This document shows, piece after piece, positions 45,028 through 56,842 of a stretch of DNA of 64,000 bases (its first letter is position 1; every line of letters begins with the position of its first letter). The stretch comes from Dinochytrium kinnereticum (Eukaryota > Chytridiomycota > Chytridiomycetes > Chytridiales > Chytridiaceae), in NCBI GenBank assembly GCA_027604005.1, contig JADGJT010000006.1, positions 62,001 to 126,000 of the forward strand, given 5' to 3'. Position numbers and translations under genes: made by a program. The notes beneath the pieces were generated by a model, which worked only from the letters and a program-made list of their open reading frames with translations, was not told the origin of the DNA and made no database searches.

Positions 45028-47086
45028 TCAGTCGACTTTCTGCTTCCGCCGTCTCAGGAATCCAAGGAGACGCTGCAGCGCGTTGCCGCCGCCACCATAC
45101 GCGCGCACTGGCGCAAACTGACGCGTGATAACATTGAAAAGAGACCCAAAGTACAGAGCCATCACCGTGCAGGTCATCGTGATCACGTTGTAAGGCATGC
45201 TGAAGTCGGGGGTGGGGAGGGCTATCAGCACGTTGTTGGTGTAGATACGACGAGGTGGCTCGCTTCCATCCAGAATAGTCACCACAGAAGAGCTTTGGAA
45301 TCGTTAATTTTTGGAAGAAAGGCTATTGCTGGTTCACCTGACGTCGAATCCTCTGTTGGCGTCTGGCGGATGCTCAGTGTATTTTATGAATGCAATGTCA
45401 AAGTCAATTCTCATGGCTATCTCGGATCTTGCGGGTATTGTCATCTTGATCTCAAGCGCACTAGGACGCACTCGATCAATGGCAGGCTGGAACTCGGTCG
45501 ATAATATCGAAACATTTCCTACATATTGTCAAGATAAAGAAGTGAAGGCATATATACATACCATAGATAACTCCACCGCTTTTCTGTTCGAATCGCAGAG
45601 TGTGAAGGTAGAGCTTGAGGAACCACGGAACGGACTCAAAGAAGAGAATATCCACACTCTTCGCTGGGTCATTATTCTTGAATTGGGTGAGGAAACCTCC
45701 TCGTTCTTGTCCAAACCCTATAAATTTAACAGAGTTACTTACGGACTTGGCCAGCTCAGTACCTGTGATATGCCTTGTAACTAAAAACTGCTCTTGAAGC
45801 TCCGGAGATAATACCCCGCTATGGACTTCCCTATTTATAAGTCCAATGTTGAGGTCATTCTTATCTGTAGTCTTTCAATGATTTCGTCATTCTAACCGAA
45901 TGCATACCCTGTTTTAAATTGTAAACAGCCTCATGCTTTATGGAGCCCTCCACTAATGTAGAAGGAACTACAGTGAAATCCGACGGAGCCCCAGGTGTTT
46001 TTAGCAGGCGTACTTCACTTGTATCAGCCAATGAGCAGGCACCTTTTACAGTGCGGTCAAAAAGGCTCTGCAGAGACCAGCCTAAAAAATCTTAGTCCAG
46101 GCTATTCCCTTCAGCCTTACTGTATCTGTAATCCACGGGGAATCTTTTTGGACTTAAAACGACAGCCACGGTTTGAGTCAACACCAGCGATTTCGCATTG
46201 CAAAATTCATCTTCACAGATCATTTTCCATTTTGTTGACATGGAATGATAGTCTGAATCGTAAAGGCGGTACGCGTTGAAGAGCTTTGCGATCCCCGCCT
46301 GTCCATCCTTTAGTTGTCTGCAAATAAACATGTTCGAACCTTAGCTTGGCATGGGAGTAATTTAACCCATGGAGTCAGGTTCTCAGTGCATGCAATCTCA
46401 CGCGGAAGAGATCCGTACCGCAAGGTAAAATCTGAAGAAATGTGTGTTAGGAAAAGACGAAAAATAAAATATAAGGAAATAATAGACTCACTCCCGCTCG
46501 GCTTCCAATGCTTTACAAAACTTCCTTCAGCTTCAAAAGACTGCGATGGTACAGCAGTATTTGACTGATCGATAAAGTTCAAAGAAGCGCAGAAGATACC
46601 CGCAAGTGAATTTGTAAGTCCTTTCCATTTCAAGTCCACGCTGTTCCTCAGCAAAAAGAGTAAGAAAAAAAAGACGGAATCACTGATGTTGCTCACTCAT
46701 CCCCATTCAGCCACGCCCACAACTGCACTCCGCTGCCAGCCGACACAGGGCTATAACCCCACTTCGCATACTGCCATCGCCCCTGCGTAAAAGTCAAGTG
46801 AAGCTCCTCCACAGAGTAAGTCCTGATAATCTCGCCAATAGCTCGTGGAAGTAAATAATAATGCCCCTCTGCACCGCTGGTTAAATCAAACGTGGTGAAT
46901 TGTTGTTTTGTTACCGTGGAGGTTGCTCAGAGCAGTGCTGTCGGCGGTTGTCGTGAAGTTGAACAGGGCAAACACATTGCCGTTGGGGAGCTGCTCCATC
47001 ACCAACGACTCTGTCAGATTCTCATGAGGATGGCTGTTCGCAGCCTGCAGCAGGCAGGCCAGCGCTACGAGCGTCGCCCAAATCAT
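45028..47086 (-). CDS. GPI16: GPI transamidase subunit PIG-T/GPI16
   Basis: Subunit of the ER GPI-anchor transamidase, linked by disulphide to the catalytic PIG-K. It starts with a signal peptide, [57 protein letters not shown] and [10 protein letters not shown] are family blocks. Then come [20 protein letters not shown] and LLPCQAK (human [19 protein letters not shown]). The C-terminal exon has [20 protein letters not shown] and [15 protein letters not shown], the luminal end and membrane helix, and ends [10 protein letters not shown], a short basic tail. At least ten introns. An apparent frame extending upstream to 47818 is an artefact, because the signal peptide fixes the start. Confidence 0.92.
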
Positions 47087-47297
47087 TCGCACTTTCAAAC
47101 AACAAAAAAAATTGGTCAACTGGCAATGCAGTGAATGCGGCGGTCCCCCCACCCCCGCAGACTTTGATGGATGCGAGCGCGAGGAGAGTGCGCGGTGCTG
47201 ATCAATAAAGTGACTGGTTTGCCGTGATGTCTGAGGTTGTTCGCATGGACGTTCCTCAATTTCTTCCGAAATTTGACCGGACCTGAGCACAGCAACG

Positions 47298-49354
47298 ATG
47301 GCCTCAACGATCCAGCTCCAGAACTTCATAGGTTTGCACATGCAACGGAAAGTGCGAGACCAAGATAGGCTGATCGCTACCTCTGAACAGATGGCGCTCT
47401 CCATCCCCCAAAGTCCGGGAACTACATCACCTCGTTGAACCCGGCGACGGGGCAGCCCTACTGCCTTGTGCCCGACTCCACCGAGGATGATGTTGAGATG
47501 GCTGTTGCTGCTGCAACAAAGGCGTTTCCTGGATGGTCGGAAACTACTCGGCAGGAAAGGTCCAGGGTTATGAACAAGATTGCAGATTTGATAGAGAGCA
47601 GATTGGATGCTTTTGCTGAGGCTGAGTCCAGGGATCAAGGCAAGCCTTTCTCCCTCGCAAAGAGAGTGGACATTCCGAGGTTTGAATGAATTAATCTTCT
47701 TAATGATCGCTAAACCATCAAAAGGGCTGTTCATAACTTCCGTTTCTTTGCTTCTTACATCTTGCACATGGAGGATAAGAAGACCGAGATGGATGGTGTT
47801 GCTATAAACTATGTACATCGATATCCCGTCGGCGTCGTAAGTTTATCGCATCATTGGCACGTCTAATTTTATATTAAGGCTGGTTTGATCTCTCCATGGT
47901 ATAATTGTGTAATCTAGCATCATTTAACGCGACCAGGAATCTTCCACTTTACCTGGCAACTTGGAAGCTTGCCCCAGCCATTGCATGTGAGTTGATGATC
48001 GCTCTGAATTATTCCCATTCATGTCATTATTTACAGCCGGATGCACATGCGTTTTGAAGCCGTCAGAATTTACCAGCGCGACAGCCCATCTCTTAAGCAA
48101 GGTCTTGATTGAGGCTAACCTCCCCAACGGCGTCATCAACATTGTATTTGGTGATGGCCCTAAGGCTGGTTCGGCCTTGGTCAACCATCCAAAGGTACCT
48201 CTGATCTCCTTCACTGGAGGTAAGACCACCAGCATATCATTTATTATTTAATCGGCAAAACAAACAGGCACTCTTACGGGTCAAACCATCTTCAAAAACT
48301 GCTCAACTCAATTCAAGAAGATGTCGCTGGAGCTTGGTTGTTTTCATCCTAAAGAGAAACTTCTAATCAAACCTTAGGTGGAAAGAACGCCAACATTATT
48401 TTCGCAGACGCCGACTTTGACAAAGCTCTAGCAACCAGCGTGCGATCAAGCTTCCTGAATCAAGGTGAAATCTGTCTCTGCGGGTAACTTAGGCACCCAC
48501 ATTCACTCTTATCAACCACTCCTAGATCCCGTATTTTCGTCGAAGCACCCATCTACGAAAAGTTTGTGGAGCACTTTGTCGAAAAAGCAAGCAACCTTGT
48601 CGTCGGCGATCCGTCGGATCCCGCGACGGATCTCGGGGCGCTTGTTAGCGAGCAACATTTGAGGAAGGTTCTTGGGTACGTTGAGCTTGCTCGAGAGGAA
48701 GGAGGGACGGTTTTGTGTGGAGGAGAGGCTCTGAAGGGCATCAAGAACTGTGAAGGTGGTTTCTTTATGAGGCCTACAATTGTGACAGGGTATTGGTTGC
48801 ATTTCTAGAAGGCGTCTAATTTCCTTTTTCATGTAGCTTGAATACGTCTTGTAGGGTTTTGAAGGAGGAGATTTTTGGCCCTGTTGTTACTATCGTACCG
48901 TTTACCAGCGAGGAAGAGGTATGAAATGCTCTATGGCAAATAAGGTTTCTAATTGCCTGCAGGTTATTGGTTTTGCCAACTCTACCGAGGTGGGAATTTG
49001 AAACGCTCTGATGACCTCCTAACGTTTCCTCTTCAGTATGGTCTATCCGCTAGTATCTGGACAGAGAATCTAAAGCGCGCTCATCGCGTCAGTCACAAAC
49101 TTCATGTTGGAACGGCCTGGGTACGACAAGAGCATCTTTATTTCTTCCTGATTGTCTCATTTTTCTTTTGTGCAGGTCAACTGCTGGATGGTCCGAGACC
49201 TCAACATGCCATTTGGTACCTAATGTTTGAAAAGCTGGACTCTAATGACTGTTTTACAGGTGGTTCCAAGGCGAGTGGAATCGGTCGTGAAGGTGCTCCC
49301 TACTCATTCGACTTCTTTTGCGAGGAAACCACAGTCTGCATTGCAATGGATTAG
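47298..49354 (+). CDS. ALDH8A1: ALDH8A1-like aldehyde dehydrogenase (2-aminomuconic semialdehyde dehydrogenase)
   Basis: NAD-dependent aldehyde dehydrogenase. In animals ALDH8A1 oxidises 2-aminomuconic semialdehyde in tryptophan/kynurenine breakdown. Exon 1 MASTIQLQNFI joins exon 2 DGALHPPKSGNYITSLNPAT. AESRDQGKPFSLAKRVDIPR, VGVAGLISPWNLPLYL, LISFTGG, KKMSLELGGKNANIIFADAD and FLNQGEICLCGSRIF (catalytic Cys in EICLC) follow. TEEIFGPV-like EEIFGPVVTIV and GTAWVNCWMVRDLNMPFGGS lead to KASGIGREGAPYSFDFF. The VNCWxxRxLNxPFGGxKxSGIG segment is the closest link to ALDH8A1 rather than succinate-semialdehyde enzymes. About eleven short introns, about 485 aa, no damage. Divergent from PIG-T with 211 bp between. 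Confidence 0.87.
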
Positions 49355-49464
49355 AAACAAAATATCGGACATGTATCCTTCAGTTTTTATAAAATACAAA
49401 CAGTCCAAGTTTCTTTTTTTCTTCTTTGAGGGGGGTTTTGAAGCTTTCTGAATCCACAGAGGCT

Positions 49465-50998
49465 TTATACATGCTTTTTCAACTCTGTCATAAACTTTGT
49501 CTTATACCCTGATGTCGAAACCTTGAAAATATACTCAAATACACGGTCTGTCATTGCAGAAACGTTGTCCTCCAAATTAAGCGGCCTTCCCTCTTCATCA
49601 AAAGGCCCTCCTTGGCCCCCAATAAAATGAGCACTAAACTCATCCCTCTGCGCCGTCTCCTCAAACACCCCACCCTTAATTGGATGTTCCAAGACAAGCT
49701 TATCAAAAGACTTTGCAATAAACCAAAAACTGTCCTTATGGTCCAACGGGTGCCGTCGTAAGCATATCTCAGCTTGAAGCGCGCCGCCAAACTCCACTTC
49801 GTCGTCAGATGGATGATTGGGTGGGATTTTCACCCTCACAGCCCACACACGAGGTTTCTCCTGCTTTTGGTGCCTGGGAACAGGTTGTGTGATGAATTCC
49901 CGGAATTGAGTCCTTGTGAGTGAAAGCGAGAAAGGGTATAGAGATTCCATCGTCTCGGACCTGCAGAGAGTGATATCAGCTAAGGGCAGCCTCTCTGACG
50001 TGGCCAATGAAATGGAGCTCCCGACATCGACCAAATCATTCCGACCAAAGGTGAAGGATGGGTACTCGAATTTCGGTGGTTCTGCCTTCTTGGAGGGTGT
50101 GCGGGTCGACCTGAGAGAGCGGGTTGAGACAGTGACTTCTGAGGTGTCTCTTAGCCAGCGTTGGGGTATATCGGAGGACACGGGGCTTTTGGGGAAGTTT
50201 GCTGCAGCCCCCATGCCAGCGGACTTGCTGCGAGTAACGGGGGGTGACGTTTCGATGGTTTTGATGCGACGAGATCTCTCGGTTTTTTCTGGACGCTGTT
50301 TGAGTGAGGGGTTTTAGCAGAATTCACTTGCATGATGCCGCCTCTTACATTCTCACCGCCTTTGTCCTGCATCACCCCTCGAGGCCATGGAAGGGGATTA
50401 CTCTGGCCTTCGAATCCTTGAGATGGTAACCTTCCTACAGGTTGGAAGTCCAGGGCCTTTGTGTGCGATTTTGGGGGGAGTTGCAAGAGGTCTCCTAGAG
50501 CTGATGTGACTGGTTGAAACGCACTGGATGAGGATGTGTGTCCCTTGGACCAAGTCTGAAATGAAGAGTTGGGCTGCATGAAGCCTTGAGATGTCAGCGC
50601 TCCAAAGCCACCACCATTACTGTGGCCGAGCTCCTCCCCGCCCTCCAAGACGAGCTGGGGCTTTCCATTGTTCAAAGTGAGCGACTTCAATGACACCTTC
50701 AGCTGCTGAATCTCGCGCTGAAGGGACGACATCTCCTCCTGATGCCGCGCCTCCATCGCCATCAGTCTGCTCTCCAGTCTCTCCACCTGGTATTGAAAAT
50801 GGGGTGGGGGTGAAGGGTTAGGCAAAGTCCGTCTCTCCATGCATGCCGTCCTCCAGCACTGACCGCACTCGCCAAACGCCTCCTCTCCCTGGCTCCAGTA
50901 TCTCCATCATCCTCGTCGCTAGCGAGCGCATCCTCCGCTTTTGCCGGCCTCAAGGCCTTCACCGAACTTGCGGGCGACCGATGCACGAGCCCCAACAT
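49465..50998 (-). CDS. Hypothetical protein with N-terminal coiled coil
   Basis: Exon 1 starts MLGLVHRSPASSVKALRPAK (50998) and ends ERRRLASA. A spliced exon continues VERLESRLMAMEARHQEEMS, SLQREIQQLKVSLKSL, a clear short coiled coil. A Ser/Gly/Pro-rich linker follows. A proposed 32-nt intron (50295-50326, donor gtgaat, acceptor aaacag) joins GGIMQ to RPEKTERSRRIKTIE and then to the C-terminal domain, which looks folded: PRVWAVRVKIPPNHPSDDEV, EFGGALQAEICLRRHPLDHK, FWFIAKSFDKLVLEHP, VSAMTDRVFEYIFKVS. I recognise no family. The 32-nt intron is shorter than others here, so this join is the weak point. About 480 aa. The ALDH gene ends 110 bp away. Confidence 0.6.
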
Positions 50999-52076
50999 GG
51001 CTGCAGTATGTAATTTTTTTTTGTCTCGCCCCTGTTTGCTGCTTGGGGTGGGCGACGTCCATGTGAAAAGCAGAGAGCCAAACGAGGGAGATGCAACCCA
51101 CAACGCGTCCGTTCAAACTCCGCGGCAGGACGATGAACCTCATTCTCACTGCTGCTGCTGGGAAAAGAACAAACGGAAAACCTCCCAACCGTCCGTCCAA
51201 ACAAAGACCAAACCTTTAGACAATTTTCCATTTCAAACCCCGATATACACCAACTGAACACCCGCCGCTAGTTTCAAGAGATCATTCCTTCCCCAATCCT
51301 TTTCCGAGCTGCTGGACCCCCCCCCCCCCACCTTGCATCACCCCTGGCAGGATGGTTCCGACACGGCGGGATACGACCTCGCCTCGTTTGTGAAAAGCGA
51401 TTGCGGAAGCTTTGGTCTTTAAGGTGGTGCGAAATCTGCTCAACTGGTTGAGGAACGTGTGGAAGATGGGAGGATGCGTTCATTCGTGACTGAGGGTCTC
51501 GTCTCTCCCTGATTCCGCTTTGCTTTCCTCCGCATTGGTCAATTGATTTTCTTCGCTTTTTCTTTCCTTTGGTGGGCTGCAGGTGTTGGTTGTGGACGAC
51601 GAAAGAATTTTTGTAGTCAATCATTTCATCCATCCAACACCCATCTTCACCATCACACCGACCGTCATCCCACCCCCCTGAGCCTCAGCAGAGCAGAACC
51701 CCCCTCCCTGACGTCTCTTCCTCCCCCCATCAGCTGCTGCTTACTTCACGCGCGCAAGACGTCTTGGTTTTTTGTTCGTTCTTCGACAATTTTGAGCTTC
51801 TTCGGACATCCCAACTTTTGTCAAGAAGGGTAGAGGGGTTCAACTTTTGACCAGCAAATGAGCTTGAGGGCCTTGACCGCCAGCCAGGCCTCCAAGTGTT
51901 AAAGCGGATAGTTATCGTAAGCGGCGAGAACGACTCTTTGGCAGGTGTGTGTGGTTGTGGTTGGGGAGGGCTCGCCTCCTGTTCAGTTGCAAGGTTGTTA
52001 TGTAACACCTCTTTTGTTGACTTCCCAAGGGTGGATCTGAGGCGAGACGTCTTCTACCCTCAAAGCTTTTTTGGGT
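50999..52076. other. Region upstream of the cyclin gene
   Basis: About 1.08 kb between divergent genes. A C14 run lies at about 51318-51331. 51500-51850 is pyrimidine-rich on the + strand. A good donor (gtaagc, about 51919) and the acceptor cccaag (about 52030) could form a 5' UTR intron of the cyclin gene. Frames of 90-119 codons on both strands show no known motif. Confidence 0.4.
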
Positions 52077-55000
52077 ATGCCGAACAGCTTCAACATGATT
52101 GCGAAGTGAGTGATGGTCGCTTCTGCTGAAGTTTGAGGGATGGGTTTGCTAATGCTGCTCATGCTTTTGTGAAAGGAGCTCCAATGGTGCGCCGAGCACT
52201 CCGTCCGAGTCACCGCATGTCACCCCGCAGTTGAGCGCAAGAAAGTACGCCGTACCATCCATGAGCAAGCAATGCACTTATAACCTGACATCCTTCACAA
52301 ACATGAGACTCGGAGACACCGAAGATAAGCCACAGGTACGAAAGGTTTCGCGACCGATTCCCCCACCATTCCGTTGCCTTTTTGCTTTCATCCTGCTTTT
52401 TCTTCTTGGGAACCCTCTGTGGGAAGCGTGTTCTGTCTCTCCAAGTCATCATCTGGTTTTATTCTCTTGGGCTCGCGATGCTGATACATTGAGACCACCC
52501 TTTGCCACTATTCTCACCCGCTCACACTGTTTTGATTTTTGCGTCGATGTTGTAACAACACGCAACGCCCTTATTGTTCAGTCATCCTTTACTCACTCTC
52601 CCGCGTTCCAGCCACAGCGATACCCCACTCCATGTGAATCCTCGGACTCGCGGTCCCGTCAATCCACATTAAAACGAAACCGGTCACTAGAAAACGAACG
52701 TCTCGATGACCCAATGGACTATGTAGACGGAGAACCCCCAATCGCAAAGCGACCTCGTCATGGTAACAAGCCTATAAGCAAAAAAAGTATCTCACTCCAC
52801 CTTATTTTCATTGAAGATTCAGTGCTAGAGCCTATCCCAACCCCTGCGTTAAGGTTACCCGCCCTCTACCAGCAGGCCGAAGACGAGGAAGATAACCTTG
52901 CGTGTCATGAATCCATCAGTGATTTAATTGAAATCTCAAGGGATAGGTTTAACCGTACCAACGCGGCTCATGACCTATTTGACCGACCGTCCCGTGACAA
53001 CACACTCACAACGGAACTCTCTCGAGACAGATTTCCAAACCTCACCGACCGAAGCCCACAAGAGCGACTCGACCGTCCCATGGCAAGACACGCCCCCCTA
53101 CCACCCACAACGATGACGCACCTTGTTAAACCGATTCTAACATCCTGCGACCAGTTTGATCTTACTCAACGGGGGTCCAACGCTCATTCTTCTCTTGTTG
53201 TTTCGCGTGGAGCTGAGGGTCGCACTGGGGTGGTGTACAGTAGTCCTTCCACTTCCTGCGAGAATCCGTTCACGCTTGGTGGTCTTGTGGGGAGGTTTGA
53301 TCCGTTGCAGAGTCGGAAAGGGGGGGAGGGGTTTCGGATTGTTACGGGGTTAGGAAATGGGTGGGGGGAGGAGCATGGATCACCTTGTAGGGTTTTGTCG
53401 AGGAGGGGGAGCATGAGTTGGCATAAGGTGGATGATTATATTTTGCCGATTACGGGGAGGAGGACTACTTTAGAGAGTTGTATTCCGGAGGATGCGCATT
53501 CTGCGGTATGGGCTTTTGTTTGGTGTTAAATCATTATTCTTATTTATTTATTTTTTGAGTTGGGGGGGTTAAGAGGGTCGTTTTTCTTTGTTTGTTATTG
53601 TTTTTATTGTTGCTGTTGTTGTTTTTCTTCCACTTTGTGTGGGGAGTCACAATAGCTTTGTGTAAATGCCGTGGTGCTAACGCTCTCTTTCATTCATTTT
53701 TCTTTCTCGCCATGAATGGTGATTTTCGGTTGAAACAGCACTTGCAGTTTCAGATCTTTCGAAAGCAGTGGGATAAGATGGTTGAGAAGGAGAATATGTG
53801 CCGACCCTCCGATTCTTACCTTCTCAAACACAATGAGCTTACTGAGCAGATGAGAATGATTTTGTGTCAGTGGTTGATTGAGGTTTGTAATGTTATTGTT
53901 TGCTTTTTTTTTTGTTGTTTTTTTTGTTTCTTTTTTGATAGGGTTTGTGTTGTTTTTTTTCGGGGCGGAGAGCTAGGATGCATTTTGGGTTTATGGACTG
54001 GTAATTTTTTTAACCGTTTTTTTTTTAATTAGTTTGCGAGCGGCCACAGTTTTACAAGACAGACGTATCATCGGAGCGTGGCGTACTTTGATTTTATTAT
54101 GAGCTATGAGAGTAATGTCAAGCCGGATGATTTGCAGTATGTTGGGGCTGCGGCGATCTTTTTTGCGGCAAAGTTGGAGGTTTGTATTTAGTTTGTTTTT
54201 TTGCTGGGGGGATGTAGTGGGGCGTTTTTAGAAGGAGGAAGATGAGACTTCAAGAAATTGGTGGGGGTGTGTGTAAAGATACAAGAAGGCGTTAGAAAAT
54301 AGAAAGATAGGGAAAGAAAAGTGTGGGCAGAACTGTTTTGCTTTTTGCTTTTTTTGTGTTTGGGTAGGTTAAGAAGCAGGACGGGGGAAATTGAAGGCAG
54401 ATATCTTCAGCTCAGTACTCCTGACCACCTCCTCGTTTTTGTTTGGCTAAAACAACCCTGTTCTCCTTCTTCTTTCGCTCTTTTTTTTTCAAGGAATTGG
54501 AGGAACAGGAGATTGAAGATTACATCCAATTTGCGTTCTGTGATGGTGAGGGGGAAGGTCTAGATGAGGCTGAGATTCTTGTGAAGAGGGAGGATGCGTT
54601 GAAGAAGTTGAGAAAGTATGAGAGCAAGCTTATGAAGATTCCGGTGGGTTGATGTCCTTTTTTTTTTCCTTTTTCTTTGTTATTCTTTATTCTTTTTATT
54701 CTCTGAGTATGAAAGGAAATGGGGGGTGGCAAATTCCTCGTATTTTTTCTATCTTTTTTTCTTCCAGTGTAGTTTTCTTTTCTTGGTGGCATTGAGGGGG
54801 ACTTTTTTAAGTTTTTGTGTGATTAATTATGGTTTTCACAACCGAACGATGCAGAATTTTCGCTTCATGGACGTCCCAACAGCCTACGACTGGCTCCTCC
54901 TCTACTTTCAAAACCTTTCCCTCCTCAAACTCGGCAAACAGCGTACGGGACGTGCTTCACGCAGCAACACCCCACTTCATTTTTGCCCGTCGTCCAGCCC

Positions 55001-55949
55001 GACGGTTCCCCTCTCTGGGTACACGTTCTCGTCTGGAGGACAAGCTGGAGGAGCTGGGGTGGGGAGCCTGTTGATGGTGAATGATGATGTGACATTTTCG
55101 AGATGCCGGTTTGAGACGAAGGCGTTTAACGCTGCTGTTGAGATGTTGGATCACCTTTTGCTGGATTATAAGAGCTTGCAGTATCAGAATGGGGTTTTGG
55201 CTGCTGGGGTTTTTCATATCAGGAATTTATTGGAAGGTAGGGATGGGTTTTTTAATTTGGTTTTTTTTCTTTGCTTTTTGTTTTTCTTTTTGTTTGTTTG
55301 TTTTTTTGGACGGGGGGTGGGAGGAGGAAGGGTAGAGACTGAGGTCGGGCAAGAAGGTTTGGGTGGGGAAAGTGGAGATGACAGCAGGCACTGTAGGAGA
55401 GGGGAATGATTCGGGGGCAGGCAGGGGAGAGATGTGGTGAATCTGATAGGCATGGGAGAGGAGGAATGAGTTGGATGGATGTTGGGGAACGAGTGGGGAG
55501 ATATGGGGGGGAGGGGGTTCATTTCCTTGGATATTTCATTTGATTTTTGATTTTGCTTTCTTCTTTTACGACTTTTTAAAAGTTATGGCAAGGCGACTGA
55601 TCAGTCCTTCTTAATTTATTCGTTTTTATAGATGATGATATGCTTGCTGTGACGGGATTCAAGCAGACGGAGCTTGAGGATGTTCTTAATTTCATTGAGA
55701 ATTTTGACCTTTATTGGTCCGAGACGCGAGGGGGTTTGACGCAGGCGAATTTTTACGTTCAGACGCCGACGAGTTTTAGCGCCGAGGATATGGTTTGTTA
55801 TTTTTTGTCTTCTTTTTTGTTTGGATTTTTACCTTTTGGATCTTGCTTTGGTTATTTTTCGTTGCTGATCTTTTATTTTCTGCTTTTGCTTTGTGATGTA
55901 GTTTGACAAGTGGAACAAGTCTTATGGGGATGAATCTGTCGAATATTGA
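52077..55949 (+). CDS. Cyclin with long N-terminal region, E-type-like
   Basis: Start MPNSFNMIAK joins over an intron ending gtgaaag to SSNGAPSTPSESPHVTPQLS. A disordered region of about 380 residues includes a basic patch (PPIAKRPRHGNK, a possible NLS) and DRF/DRP-rich segments (IEISRDRFNR, FDRPSRDN). The cyclin box starts FRKQWDKMVEKENMCRPSDS and LTEQMRMILCQWLIE, then FASGHSFTRQTYHRSVAYFD, VGAAAIFFAAKLE, EDALKKLRKYESKLMKI, and MDVPTAYDWLLLYFQNLSLL. The C-terminal fold has VEMLDHLLLDYKSLQYQNGV, LAAGVFHIRNLLE and TGFKQTELEDVLNFIENF. It ends SYGDESVEY. The second half resembles cyclin E (LLDLCVLDxxxLxxxYGxLAA), but the exact class is uncertain. Introns are T-rich and long (up to about 380 nt). 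Confidence 0.75.
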
Positions 55950-56842
55950 GCCGTTTCTTGTTTGTTTTTTTTTGTTGTTGATTTTGGGTGTTTAGGTTTG
56001 ATTTGTTTTGGGTTTTGGCTTCTTTTTTTTTTGGCTTCTTTTTTTCTTTTGTTTTTGTACACATTCCCGACCTGCCCCTTCTCACCCCTCTCCTCTCTTT
56101 CTTTGTTACCCATCCTTCCGTCCACCGCAACCCAACTTCTCCTCTTTTTTTTTATTATCTCCCCTGCCTTCCGCCTGGTCCATCTTTGTTTTTGTTTTCC
56201 ATCTTTGTTTTTGTTTTTTTTTTCTCTTGTTTAAATGTACGCCAATGTGATTTTTGGCTTTTGTTTTATCGTTACCTGTGCTTTGCCTTTTTCATTTTTT
56301 AATCTTTTTCTGTTTATTTGCAGTTGAAGGATAATGACTACTACTGTCTTTTTTGTTTTTCCCTGAAGAAAGAAAGAAAGAGCGACATTTCTAGCAGCAG
56401 CATCGGCACGCCGGCAGTCTACCAGTATTGAATGATGTTAGGATTATTGGGCTTTATTGTTTTTGTTGCCAGGAGATGCGGGGATATTCCAAATATTCCA
56501 ATTGAATTATTTCATGATAGGAATTGTCACTCATCAGAGACAAACGCATCAGCACCAAACAACAACAACAACACCCTCCGTCCCTCCCTTCGTTGAAGCT
56601 GTTGAATATCCCTCCGTCCCTCCCTTCGTTGAGGCTGTTGAATATCCTCCGTCCCTCCCTTGGTTGAGGCTGTTGAATATCCCTCCGTCCCCCCCTTGGT
56701 TGAGGCTGTTGAATATCCCCCCCTCCCTCCTCGATCCCCTCACTTTCTTTTTCTTCTCACCCTCACCCCCCTTCCATCGACCCATCGATCCATCCATCCA
56801 TCGATCCATCGACGACGGCCACCTCACCACCTGCTCTCAAAG
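55950..56842. other. Cyclin 3' flank and kinase 5' flank
   Basis: About 890 bp. 55950-56320 is very T-rich on the + strand, matching the introns of the flanking genes. 56574-56716 holds a 36-bp minisatellite. 56760-56820 repeats atcgatcc/atccatcc. A tandem-repeat frame (56457-56990) is low complexity and not treated as a gene. Confidence 0.5.
56574..56716. repeat. Minisatellite, four copies of a 36-bp unit
   Basis: Units begin at 56574, 56610, 56646 (35 bp) and 56681. Each reads cctccgtccctccc, then ttcgttga or ttggttga, then ggctgttgaatat. They differ at a few positions, and a partial fifth start follows at 56717. It lies about 130 bp upstream of the kinase ATG. With a 36-bp period it keeps the frame if read through. 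Confidence 0.9.

Noticed and set aside
46886..47818. 310-codon - strand frame extending upstream of PIG-T
   Set aside because: It is antisense to the ALDH8A1-like exons; the PIG-T signal peptide at 47086 marks the true start.
55873..56302. Frames in the T-rich stretch on both strands
   Set aside because: Low complexity (Phe runs on +, Lys runs on -) caused by T tracts.
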